Positions 11,785 through 22,152 of a DNA stretch of 64,000 bases are shown in pieces. The stretch covers positions 48,038,578 to 48,102,577 of the forward strand of contig OZ034971.1 of assembly GCA_964030785.1 (NCBI GenBank). The letters run 5' to 3'. This DNA comes from Siderastrea siderea. Taxonomy: Eukaryota > Cnidaria > Anthozoa > Scleractinia > Rhizangiidae. Position 1 is the stretch's first letter. Every line of letters starts with the position of its first letter. A program made the position numbers and the translations under genes. The notes beneath the pieces were generated by a model. The model was not told the origin of the DNA. It did no database searches and saw nothing but the letters and a program-made list of their open reading frames with translations.

Positions 11785-12548
11785 CCGTATTCTCTCAATT
11801 AAACGCCGGGGGCGTTTATTCAAAACTCGGCCTCGTAGACCCGGCGTTTACTCGGGGCCCGGCGTTTATTTATTAAATGCATTTTTCAGTATTAGACGTT
11901 TATTAAACCAAGAACCAAAATTCAACAAAAACGATTAAAGAATGTGAAACAATGTCATTAACTTTGTCTCATCTAAGTGAATCTGGTAAGTTATTATAAA
12001 AAAAAAACCATCATTGACAGAAACAGTGATTGAACTCTTCTCAACGTTACGTTTCTCCGTGCATGATGAAACACGGAGGAAGTGTATCGGCAAACTTATT
12101 GTACAAGCAATTTTGAACAAGATGATGGCGAGGTTCCTTGTTCCGGCCGGGAAAAACAAAATTATGGAACGATTCAAGGAACTGCTGGAGAAACGCTGCA
12201 AAGACCCTCGAGATGATCCTTGCTTGATGTACAAGCCCACAGAAAAGTTACCATGATTTAAAGAGATTGACACGATACCTGACGCCTCGTTTGTTTCATC
12301 TGTCTTAGTGAGAAGTACTAAAAGGTAGTTTGGTTTGAATGTTAGTGTATAAATTCAAACTAATGGTAGAAAGAGAACTTAGTATGCAGTTACGACACAT
12401 AATCCTGATTTAATATACCCATCTCGAATAAACGCCGGGACCCCGAATAAACACCGGGGGCGTTTATTTTAAACTCGGCCCTGTAGACCCGGCCTTTATT
12501 TGAACCCAGCGTTTATTCGGGGTCCGGCGTTTAATTGAGAAAATACGG
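11785..12548. mobile_element. TA-flanked (mariner-like) inverted-repeat element, 764 bp
   Basis: Ends CCGTATTCTCTCAATTAAAC and its near-complement AATTGAGAAAATACGG are each flanked by TA. Subterminal hairpins use ACGCCGGGGGCGT and CCGGCGTTTA. The middle has an 80-codon plus-strand frame (12014-12256) rich in K and E but unlike any transposase I know. Confidence 0.8.
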
Positions 12549-12737
12549 TACATGGGTTCTCGCTACTTTAGGGGCTCAGCCCTCCCTGGCACCCAAGATC
12601 AGTCTTTCTATCGAGGGATAGTCCAACATCCCTCCTGTGCAACCAAGAAAATTTCATAGTAAACTTTACTTCCCCTTTTTATGGTTTTGGTGTTTTCAAA
12701 CCCCTTATGATACGTAACAGCGGGGATCATCAATAGC

Positions 12738-12890
12738 ACGTTTTATTTAATTTGCACGTCTTATTACTTATCACCTATAAGGAACTAGTTTTGCTGTGTA
12801 ATTTAAACAGGAAGCCAAGAACCGTGTTTTAATCCTACACTGAACACGTAACAGTGATGTAAGTAAACATATTTGCACGATTACTGAACT
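12738..12890 (-). repeat. Right arm of a 150-bp inverted pair
   Basis: Inverted copy of 9722-9872, at a rough 85 percent by eye. It is either one end of a roughly 3.2-kb transposon or an independent copy of a dispersed repeat. Confidence 0.75.
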
Positions 12891-13300
12891 ATACGCTGTG
12901 TCATATTTCCAGTGGTAATCAATCTACATGTCACGTTTCGTTGCGCGTTGCTACACGTCTAGGGTTGTGTTTGTGTGTGAATATAAATCCTAAAAAAACT
13001 ACATATGCATAATTATTTTAACCACTCGGTGGTCGTTAAATTTGCAGGATGATAGCTAAAAAGTAGGCCAAATAAGCGCTTAATGCTTCATTTATCTCAA
13101 AATATCATCACCATTTAAAGAACATACCAAAATTTTGTATAACCACATAGTTAGGTATTTGTGGAGACGATTCCTTGAGTATTGTCTTTTTTAAGTTCCT
13201 AATTCTTTAATGCTAACTCAAGAAAAACAAGAGACAAAGTCCCAAGACATGGTTTGTAACTTTGTTTCCGGTAGTTAACTTCAAAAAGACATATACACCG

Positions 13301-13541
13301 GGGCCCAGTGGTTCAAAGCAGGATTAAGCTAGCCCAGGATTACCGTCAATTTTCAATTTAGTCTTATAACCAAGCGATGAGAGTTCCTGCAAATCTTTTT
13401 TCTCCTACGTTTTGACTTTGGTTGCCTTTAAACAGCTGCTTTAAAATTAGTAGTGAAAACTCTTTTTAACAAGAGAAACAGGAACATGGATTAAATTTTA
13501 ATCCCCGGTTAGCGCTAACCGGCTGTTGAACAACTGGGCCC
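13301..13541. mobile_element. MITE, GGGCCCAGTTGTTC-type ends, copy 1
   Basis: GGGCCCAGTGGTTCAAAGCA faces GTTGAACAACTGGGCCC. The interior has AGGATTAAGC and GGTTAGCGCTAACC words. Confidence 0.8.
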
Positions 13542-14370
13542 AGAGTATGATACTTTGAACACTTATAACCCAGCTTTTACAAAGTAAGAGTATTATTAAT
13601 ATAGGTTGCGACAGGGCTCCAGGTTGTGAGCAGTACCGCAAAACGTTTATCTCCGTTTACTTTAAATAAGAAAAGGAAAATAAAAGGGAAAGTTTACACT
13701 CACAGAAGAAGACATTATTAGAATACCGTAAAATCTGTAATCTTGAGGAAGGCTGGCTAAATAGTTTAAAAAGCAACGCCAAAAATATTCGGCGTGAAAA
13801 TTGATTTTGAAATATTGAGACAGTAATAAAGTCAGAAGTAAGTTCTGTTCCGTTGAACTACTTCGAATCCTCAATTTAATAGATTTAGAATATGTCAATA
13901 AAGTGTCGGGAAAGCAATAAGCCTATTTCTAATTAATATGGAAGATGCTTTTAATTTATTTTCAACCAATTAGGTTGTACATGTTCACTCGTTACCAGAG
14001 GAGAAATGAAGAGAAATGATGTGTGGAGGAAAAATGAAAATGAAATATAAGAGAAGTGAAATTAAGAGAATGGAAGTGAAGTAAACTGAAGTGAAGACTA
14101 GAGAAGCAAAACTGCTTTACCGTTTTTATCAGTTTTTGGGGTGTCCAATTTTCTTTTTGAATTTACTCATGTTATAAAAGAAAAAAAAAACTAAAATAAG
14201 CGAAAGAAATACTCATAGAGCGCTGAACAACTTTTCGTCGTCTTAATGACTGCATTACTGCTTGTCTCTAGGCATGTACACCTGTAGCCAAAGATGCTCC
14301 GCGAAAATGATGTTCTACTTTACATTTGTTGCTTATATTTCAAAATATTGTCGGTTCCAAAGTGATTTGT

Positions 14371-17300
14371 TCACTGATTGACCACAGATTCTCCTGGTAT
14401 GAATGAATACTGATGGCTCCTACAGCACGGACAGCACTTATCCGTTATTATCCCAAATCCGACCTAAAACAGCAAATAATAACAACAGTCAACTTGTGTT
14501 TCACATCAAATGTAAAAACAGCTATGCAATGTGGTGTTGTACTTCTAATTTAAATAATACTCCTTGATCCTTCATGCTATAGAAACGTGCCAGGTAAAGC
14601 TCTGGCCGTGTTGGCCGCCCTGGGAAATCGGGTTAAGCTATTTCCCTCCCTACAACACTGAAACCAAGGAAAGTTGTGGTCGTTTTGGCCCAAGAAAGCG
14701 AATTTACTTTTGTCTTATTTAATTGTTGTGTGAAAAGGCGATGTGTTAATGGTAAGCGGGATATGAACACTGATAAAACGTAACAAGATACGAGGGTGAT
14801 CCTGCGATTGCCTAGCAGCCCACACACAGGATAGTGAGGGATGGTAATACTTCCAAGCTCCATTTACACTTGACGATTTGGCAAGGCTCGGCAAAAGACG
14901 TACCATGACACGCCTAAAGGTCAAAGAACCTCCCCACGGAACTACGAACGAGGCGCAGCTACAGTATTCTTAATGCAGGTTCGTGCAATTTTTGTAAAAT
15001 ATGGAAATACTAATGATTGTCAAAATGACTACTGCAGAGACTGATCAAACAACGTGAAAAGACGTAGGTTGCAATATTTCGACTGGCCAATACCAGTCTT
15101 CATCAGGTTTTATTGAGGCAAATCACGAGTTTACAGAAATATATGTAGTAAAACAATGAGCGGAAGTTACATATATGACGAGGTATGGCGTGGCTTAGAA
15201 ATGATAGAAAATAAACAAAAAAATTATTATATAATAAATTTTTAGGGATAATTCAGCTTAAATTTGGAAAGAAATTGCCATACATTCTTTTTTTTAACGC
15301 TGTTTTAGAATTATGGTTGCTTAATTATCTCTGAAAAATGCGTGGTTACCCGCATTTTTCTTTTTGGATTCCAATAACCCTTGCTAAGACCTTCTTTTTC
15401 CCCGTAGTCATAACCTTTGCAAAAATACATCTCTTTTAGGAGTTACCGTCCTTAAAATCAGAGAATTATCCACCACTCCCTCCCCCTAAGAATATATCGA
15501 CCAAAATTCAATTGATGTTATGTTTTTTATAGGCTCAAGCCATTTAAAAAAAAGTTGTCATAATCTCATGAAACGTTGCTGCAGAACGTCTTCGTTTCCA
15601 ATCACATTTCTTACCTTTATCATTGTACACATTGATGGTTTAGGCGCTCCACTAGGCAGCCTGCGACGCAAGCAGCAAACAAAAACAGCGAAGGCCAATA
15701 ATAGCAAAGCAGCAACAGACCCAGCACTGAGGAAATATTAATTAAAAGTATTAATGAACGGGTGAGAATTTTGGTCATCTATAGGATAGCTCAGCTGGAA
15801 CAAATTGAGCAATATAGTCAAGAAAATTTATTATTTAACATTTTTTGTCGTTTAACTGGCTCAAACAAGAAGTTTTTATGTGACAAGTTTCAGTATTTTC
15901 TCGCGTATGAAACGTTTCTCGGCGGCGAGCACGTGGTCGTCGTTAGTCACATTTTTCCTTGACTAGTCTCATCGCACGTGGTCGTTGTTTTTGCAAAGAG
16001 TTCACTGGCTCCTCGCCATTGTCTGAACTCGTGTCTTCCCAAAGTTAATGCGCATGCTCCTCTTTTGGAAATCAAAGAGGATTCCTTTCGCCCCAAATTA
16101 TTGCCTTCATAGTGGTGTCTCTTTAGTTTTTCTCTACGCTTAACAAACAAGTGTTCGACTTTCCGAAAAGATCGCACACAACTGATCTTCCCACACACGA
16201 ATGAGCAATGGCAAAACAAAAGTGTTATTGGAAGGAGAAACTTGATTTTAATCCAAACTTACACGATGCCTACAATTGCTCCAGTACTCAGACCGCTACA
16301 CTTTCCCGGGCATGCGCACTTGGAATACAGTGACGTGTACTGAAAAAGAAAATGAGGGTCAGGAGGATATGAATCGTGATTGACACCCAGTAATTATATA
16401 AGAAAAAAGAAAACTGGTTGATTCAAATGCCGATGTATTTCAGTCATTACTGCACTGCAGTAGCGCTAACTGAAAATATGTGAACTGGTGAAGGTACAAA
16501 TTATAACATAAAACACTCAACAAACACCTCAAAGGCATGGTTGCATGGTTGCATGGTTGCTGCATTAGAGACCACCCGCTTTCCTCTCAAAATATCCTGA
16601 TTTCTTGTGACTAAATCTAACAGACGGAAAGCTGTCCAGAACTTTGTCCAGAACTTTGTGTACAGTGGGGGCTAGGAGTAAAAAGTGGGGGGGGGGGGGG
16701 GGGGGGCGGTGTCATAGGCACTAGATCCACCACGTAACAGGAGCCTAGCCGAAGAGATAAGCTAGGGTCTGGAAGGGTATTCTCGGGATCCGGGATTTGA
16801 CCAAAATACGGTGCGGGATTCGGGAAAACGAAAAATATCTTGACGGGATTCGGGATATGACTGCTACCAAGGAAGCGGGATTCACCAAAATTTGGGTACG
16901 GGATGCGGGATTTTGTTGCCTGTCTGTCGGGAATTCAGGAAATCGTCACGACCCAAAAAAACCGTTATAGCGGCAAAAGCGAATCAACCAGGCGAGCGCA
17001 AAATATCAATCGAAAGGGCCAATCTACATCTTAAATTTATTAGCTTTTGCAGAAATGAGTCTTTTTAATGTATTTTGGGGAAAGAAGAAACGAAATTCGG
17101 GATAGCCATGAAAAAGGTGCGGGATACGGGATTCTGGTGAAAAAGGAGCGGGAATGCGGGATCAGGACTCCCCTTCCAGACCCTGATAAGCTAGAGAAAA
17201 AGAACTTGAACCGAGACGTAAATGATACACGAGTCAACGTCGTGCAAAGGTTGTGCGTTGTTGATGCCACAAATACTGCACTGTGTGAGATAAAGCTCTT

Positions 17301-20300
17301 GAGCGTTAATCAAGACTATTCATTTTCCATTGCTGCTGTCGTCACATCCAGCACAAATTGTTCACTGGCTCTTCTCACCGGGCACCCCAGCCCCCCTACC
17401 AGTCTTGGATGTTCAAAGGACAAATGCACCGAGACCCAAGATTATAAATGGGGAGGGGTAGGGGGAGGAAAGAAAAGATGAGATGTGCCAACCTTCTCAG
17501 CAGTTTTGCCGACGGCTGTGTCAAACTTTAGTTGATCAGAACAGACTCTGCCTTTATTGGCGATCAACAAGACATGCCACACTGTGTAACATTTGTTGAT
17601 CATGCGGCGTTGAACGTTTGCCGAGAAAAACGGCCACGCTTATTCCTATGGCTAAAAATAGAAATTTTATAACGGTTTTGCACGGTAAGAAAGGTACTTA
17701 CGTATAAACGTAACGAGGAAAAGAATCTGTTCATTGGATCAACTCTGCCCTCTTCTGTTTCGTTACACACAAGGAAGATCTTGGTTCTTCTGTAACAGGA
17801 AATGACAAAACTTAGTTGACTTGAGGGGGAAGGGGTGGGGAAAGAAGCTACAAGCAAGTGCCCTCCCAGGACGGTTCAATTTTTGACCGCTTTGGTCTGA
17901 AATAGGGTATAGAATCAGGGACATTCTGCTATCGATTTTTTTCTTGGTTTGAATTGAAAAAGTGTACGAAAATACATTCAGCTCTCGGACCCTTTCGGTA
18001 ATGTCTGAAGTCCCGGCAAAGAAGAATTACTGAAAATAACTCCTGCCGTTATCGACTCTATTACGGACACTAAATCTTGGTCCCGATGGTGTACGTTATA
18101 ACAAGAGTTGACTTGAAGGTATGAAGTGGATAGAATAATCCAGCCACCTCGCAGCAAGTAAGCAATTTAAGCAGTTTCAGCAATTGTTTTTTCTTAGGCT
18201 AGAGAAAAAAGAGACTTCAAGATTACAACGGGAATCGATCCTATGGCTATGAAGCATGGATACGTTGATTTGGAAGTAGGTAAATTGTGGAATGGCTGAC
18301 GCAGTGAATAAGGAAGTGTTTACACTGCAAAGATTATTGTATTCATTTTATGTGTGCTGCTCTCAAACAGTGACTGAGGTTCGAGGTTTTGATTTCATAG
18401 CTACATTTAAATATTACGCGTGAAATGTACCCCTCACCTTGAAGCTTTCATAGGTGGGTGGTTCGTAGTTTTGATCGATCCTTTTCTTATTTCCGTTCCA
18501 TTTTGATGAAAATGCAAACAATCTAGATTAAAAAATTCTGAACTGAATGAGTTTCAACGTTCTCAGTTATAGTTACATGTGTTCGTCGCTTGTGACGCCA
18601 TATGTCAACACGCATCGTCCACTGTCCTGATCAAAAACACAGTCCGACAATTTCTGTTCGCCAATGTTTTTGCGCAGCGTTCCAAAGCCATCGATTTTTT
18701 GAGTCAAACAGACCTGTAAAACAGATTTATCTGTTACTTTATTATTATGTAGTTCATTCTCCTCATTTTAAAAGAATTGTCTCGGTTATCTCCAACCTCT
18801 TGCTACGTCCAACCGAAAATCCCTTCCCTTGGATACGAGGAGAAAGGATTTGCCCTGAGAAGCAATTTTTCACAGGTCCGATCCTTGTTGTCAAACTTGT
18901 CTATCTCCTTCCAAATGGGTAGGGGAACAAACATCTGATTCTACTTTCAAAACAGTATATTTATAATTGCAAGCTAAAGGGTGTGTTACCATCAAGAGCT
19001 GTGTTCTTAACTAAAGTGAAAGCAGTTTTTGAAATGGAACATCAGATCGCCAAAGAGAGGAACAAACTCTCTATCCATTATAAGGAATGGAGAAATCGAA
19101 TAAGCTCTTGTCCCAAGAGCATCACATCCAATTTCGATTTTAATCTTAACAGACCTGTTTTTTTAACCAACCTACTTTTCTATGGGTACTTGTCACTTTA
19201 AATTATTGTCATTTCTAGAACAAGATCATGTGACATGTTAATATTGTAATAACAATAGTCTAAGCCTAGAGAAAACGATTTCTTCACCCCCCCCCCCCCA
19301 AAGAACATAAATAAAAACTTTGCGGTAACTCTGCGATAGACTACTAAGCACTACATCCAGCGAAAGCGGTGTACTCACAGATGCTTCACGCTACAGACGT
19401 CGCGTTAAGCTCATTTCGGACGTGTTGGGTCTCTGTGTCCCGAGTGGGACTTTATCATACCCATCCGCTTATACTTGTTTTCCTGTAAAACAGTCGCCTG
19501 AAGAGAGTCTCATTGGCGTAAACTATCTCCAGCAATCAGTGGTTGAGATTTAACCGTCAACCGTCGACGGAAGGCCGAAGCAGTTATTAAACGGTCTCAA
19601 ACATACGCCTCAGGTCGGTTCAGCAGTTCCACTGGTTCTCAAAGCTAATAGTCGATGTCAGTGACCACTAACGCGTAACTTTCAGTCTAACTTCAGTTTA
19701 ACTTGTTTAAAAAAAAAACAATAACCCGCGAAAACAAAACTGCTCCCCTCCCCCCAATACAAAAGTGAAACGTTTAATTATAAGTTAAAATATTTTATTA
19801 TTTCTCTTTTGAAATCATCGCCAGCCGTCAAAATGCCCAACAAGAAAGATTAGCCTTCAACCGTAAAAAATGTTTTTTTCAATAACAAAAACAACAACAA
19901 GAAAACAGTCTAAGATGCCTAGGTTTATCTCACTTTCCGACCTACCGCAACTTCTTTGCAGTGATTTTCTGCTGTCTCGTTAGGAAGGTTCTGAGCTGTC
20001 CAGGGACTACAGGGGTTCCATTGGTACAAGTCTTTAGTTCGGCTAGGAATATCAGGTGGAGTTGCGTCTTCAATGTTGAATCTGTGGATATTAGATATCA
20101 AGCCCTGTACAAATTAAACCCGTACCGTGACAACAAAACTCATTTCCCACCGATGTACAAGCACAAGAGGGCGTTGATGTCACCCCCCTCTCAGCCCTTC
20201 TTTGTACGTCCGAGGGTTCACAATAGTTTATCGACTAATGCTCCCAGGATCCTGTAAATACTACTGTAATTAGAAAATTCATGCCACCCAGTTTCATTGC

Positions 20301-21476
20301 CAGATGAAGTGCTAAGAAGAGTGTGCACAGTATCCCTTATTTCACCTTTCTATAATTCTTGTCCGCAAAGTCTAAATTAAAGGCAACGAAGCTTGCTTTA
20401 ATTTTTGTGAAACGACTGCATCTCACAGTTGCGTGACAACAGGTGGTTAAAATTGGCGGGAAGTTCATAACCCCCATCTCTATCATTCCCCATTCCCCAT
20501 TCCCCATTCCCCATTCCCCATTCCCCATTCCCCGTTCCCCGTTCCCCGTTCCCCGTTCCCCGTTCCCCGTTCCCCGTTCCCCGTTCCCCGTTCCCCGTTC
20601 CCCATTCCATATTTTAGTAACATCCATGATGGCACGGCTTTCCACGCAAAGTCATTCCTCTGCTCGAAATAAGGTAGCGTTCCCATGAAGTGTTCCGGAA
20701 CGACGGTTCACCAACTGCCCATGTTGCCTACCCTCAATGTGAACAGGTCTAACAACACTCAAGGCCACCTTCTTTCAGAGATGGAGTCAACCTTCGTCAC
20801 GCCTGACCCTGAAGGTGGAAGATCCGAGTCTCCAAATCTACGCGTCAATTGGATTGAAGAATTCAAAATTACGACTGTGATATTCCTCGAGTTTTCATCG
20901 AACGTTGAGACATGTAAATGTAACGTGTAATTTTTCATTCAAACTGCACAACTGAAGCGTAATTTTGTAAACTACGATAAACTGGTCACGCATTACCTCG
21001 ATAGACCGTTACTCGTTGAATGTAAATACGTTCAACACGTATTTCGTTTCCGCCTTTGATCTGAATGGCTTTCGTTAACATTGCAACGTGAACTATAAAT
21101 CGAATGCAATTGAACATTCAATCACTTGAATTCAATCGACCCACTTCAACTGGGTTTTGAGTAGATCGAGTTCGATTATTCATCATTTTAGTAGTATATC
21201 AGCTGAAATGCTCTCTATTTTCAGATTCGTTAGATAAACTCAGGTAAATTTGATTCAAGTCTCAGTTCAACCATTTTACGGTTTTCATGTATTTTAGTCA
21301 TACAGACAGCCGACGTACCTCGGTTGGTTTGACGTCTGTCCTGCAAGGCTCCACAGATTGATCTCTCCTTCATCGGTCGAACAGCGGCAGGCGTCTATCT
21401 TCTCACATTTTTTTATCCCTTTAACGCCAACTAAAGTAAATGAAACTACAGCCAGAGCTAAAATAAAAAATTCCAT
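14371..21476 (-). CDS. Mannose-6-phosphate-receptor-like type I membrane protein (MRH domain), seven exons, 266 residues
   Basis: Exons on the minus strand: 21476-21319, 20081-19946, 18713-18577, 17789-17702, 16339-16263, 15726-15615, 14463-14371. All introns are GT-AG and the phases (2,0,2,0,2,0) join without conflict. Residues 1-20 are a signal peptide (MEFFILALAVVSFTLVGVKG). Residues about 24-186 resemble a mannose-6-phosphate receptor homology (MRH) domain: CRCSTDEGEINLWSLA, then YQWNPC at 72-77, VCLTQ at the start of exon 3, RTKIFLVCNE in exon 4 and KCACPGKC in exon 5. A membrane span follows at about 193-217 (GAIVGIVAGSVAALLLLAF), formed across an intron, then the basic stop-transfer CCLRRR and a short tail with CCPCC. 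The family sorts M6P-tagged lysosomal hydrolases; human CD-MPR has 277 residues. The sugar-binding Q, R and Y have candidates, but I see no clear counterpart of the conserved Glu, so M6P binding is uncertain. The last exon is the least sure. Confidence 0.75.
15060..15120. mobile_element. Possible Penelope-like element 3' remnant
   Basis: GCAATATTTCGACTGGCC and CCAGTCTTCATCAGG are typical of retroelement tails near Penelope-like copies in cnidarian sequence as I recall them. No coding part is attached. Confidence 0.3.
15285..15470. repeat. Dispersed repeat, copy 1 (related to 48200-48350)
   Basis: It shares the words ATTATGGTTGCTTAAT, TGAAAAATGCGTGGTT, TTTTGGATTCCAATAACCC and CATAACCTTTGCAAAAATAC, in the same order, with 48200-48350. 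It lies in the last intron of the receptor-like gene. The family is not recognised. Confidence 0.7.
16686..16706 (+). repeat. Poly-G tract
   Basis: About 20 consecutive G in an intron of the receptor-like gene, close to the hAT-type element. Its length in an assembly is unreliable. Confidence 0.9.
16764..17184. mobile_element. Non-autonomous hAT-type element, 421 bp, with perfect 8-bp TSD
   Basis: Termini are the inverted repeat AGGGTCTGGAAGGG and CCCTTCCAGACCCT. Both sides carry the 8-bp duplication GATAAGCT (16756-16763 and 17185-17192). The interior has many subterminal copies of GCGGGATTCGGGA-like words and no transposase. It is inserted in intron 4 of the receptor-like gene. The 8-bp TSD and short TIR fit the hAT superfamily; the perfect TSD indicates a fairly recent insertion. 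Confidence 0.88.
20485..20609 (-). repeat. Heptamer minisatellite GGGGAAC/GGGGAAT, about 18 units
   Basis: On the plus strand it reads as about six ATTCCCC units followed by about eleven GTTCCCC units, then ATTCC. On the minus strand every unit carries a run of four G with three-base spacers, the classic pattern for a G-quadruplex. It lies in intron 1 of the minus-strand receptor-like gene, so the G-rich strand is the one present in the pre-mRNA. Several long open frames through the array are artefacts of the 7-bp period. Confidence 0.95.
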
Positions 21477-22152
21477 TCTGCGAAGCCGAATTTCCTTGAT
21501 AATTAAGGGATCGCTTTGAATACAATACGAACAGTACCAATAATATAAACGTCACACTGTTGCCTAATTTTAAAGTCACACAATAAACAGAAAGACTGTT
21601 CATGTCACGCTATCTCGGTTTTCTTACGGCTTTCCATTCATTACTCACTGTATATGATTTTGGTCAACTTTGGACCTCTGTAAACCCTGCTTAAAAGAAT
21701 TGAAGGAATTTCGAAAATTGAATTTTATATTATTCACCTGATCAAACATTAGACGGCGTGACAGACGAACAGTCCTTGCTGTCATCTCAAATTTTTTACG
21801 TCACTTGTAATGTCGAAGTGATTTGCATTATTTTTTAAGTGATTTTTAAGTGACTCTGTCAAATTTTATAATTTTGTTTACGGTCGCTAGCTAAAGAATG
21901 AAACTGTTCTTATTTCGCTGTCAAAATCCGACAAATTCGACTGGAGGTTTAATAATGTACAGACTGGTATATATTTAAAAACATAATGACGGTGGTTCCA
22001 CACTCAGGGCTCCATCATGTCGACCTGCACGCGAACTGTGCCATGCCCTTTGCTATTGTCACGCAACATCTCGGAATGTAGTGAAAGTTTACACGATTAT
22101 TTTGTTTCATCTCACAGTCTGACAGCCTATCCAGTTTGATGCCATTTTCAAA
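21477..22152. promoter_or_regulatory. Divergent intergenic region between the MRH receptor gene and FMO
   Basis: The two start codons face away from each other with 676 bp between them, so the promoters of both genes must lie here or in unseen upstream exons. A TATA-like TATATTTAAA lies at about 21969, some 180 bp before the FMO start. No TATA box was seen near the receptor start. Shared regulation is inference. Confidence 0.4.

Noticed and set aside
17068..17481. 137-codon plus-strand frame
   Set aside because: It starts inside the hAT-type element and shows no domain; the region is an intron of a minus-strand gene.
19395..19490. Candidate exon of the receptor gene with a GYDKVPLGTQ reading
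   Set aside because: Every phase from its acceptor meets a stop, while 18713-18577 fits both phase and sequence as exon 3.
20337..20688. Open frames on both strands reading NGERGTGNGERG or PFPVPRSPFP
   Set aside because: The 7-bp period has no stop in any frame, so the frames are by-products of the minisatellite.
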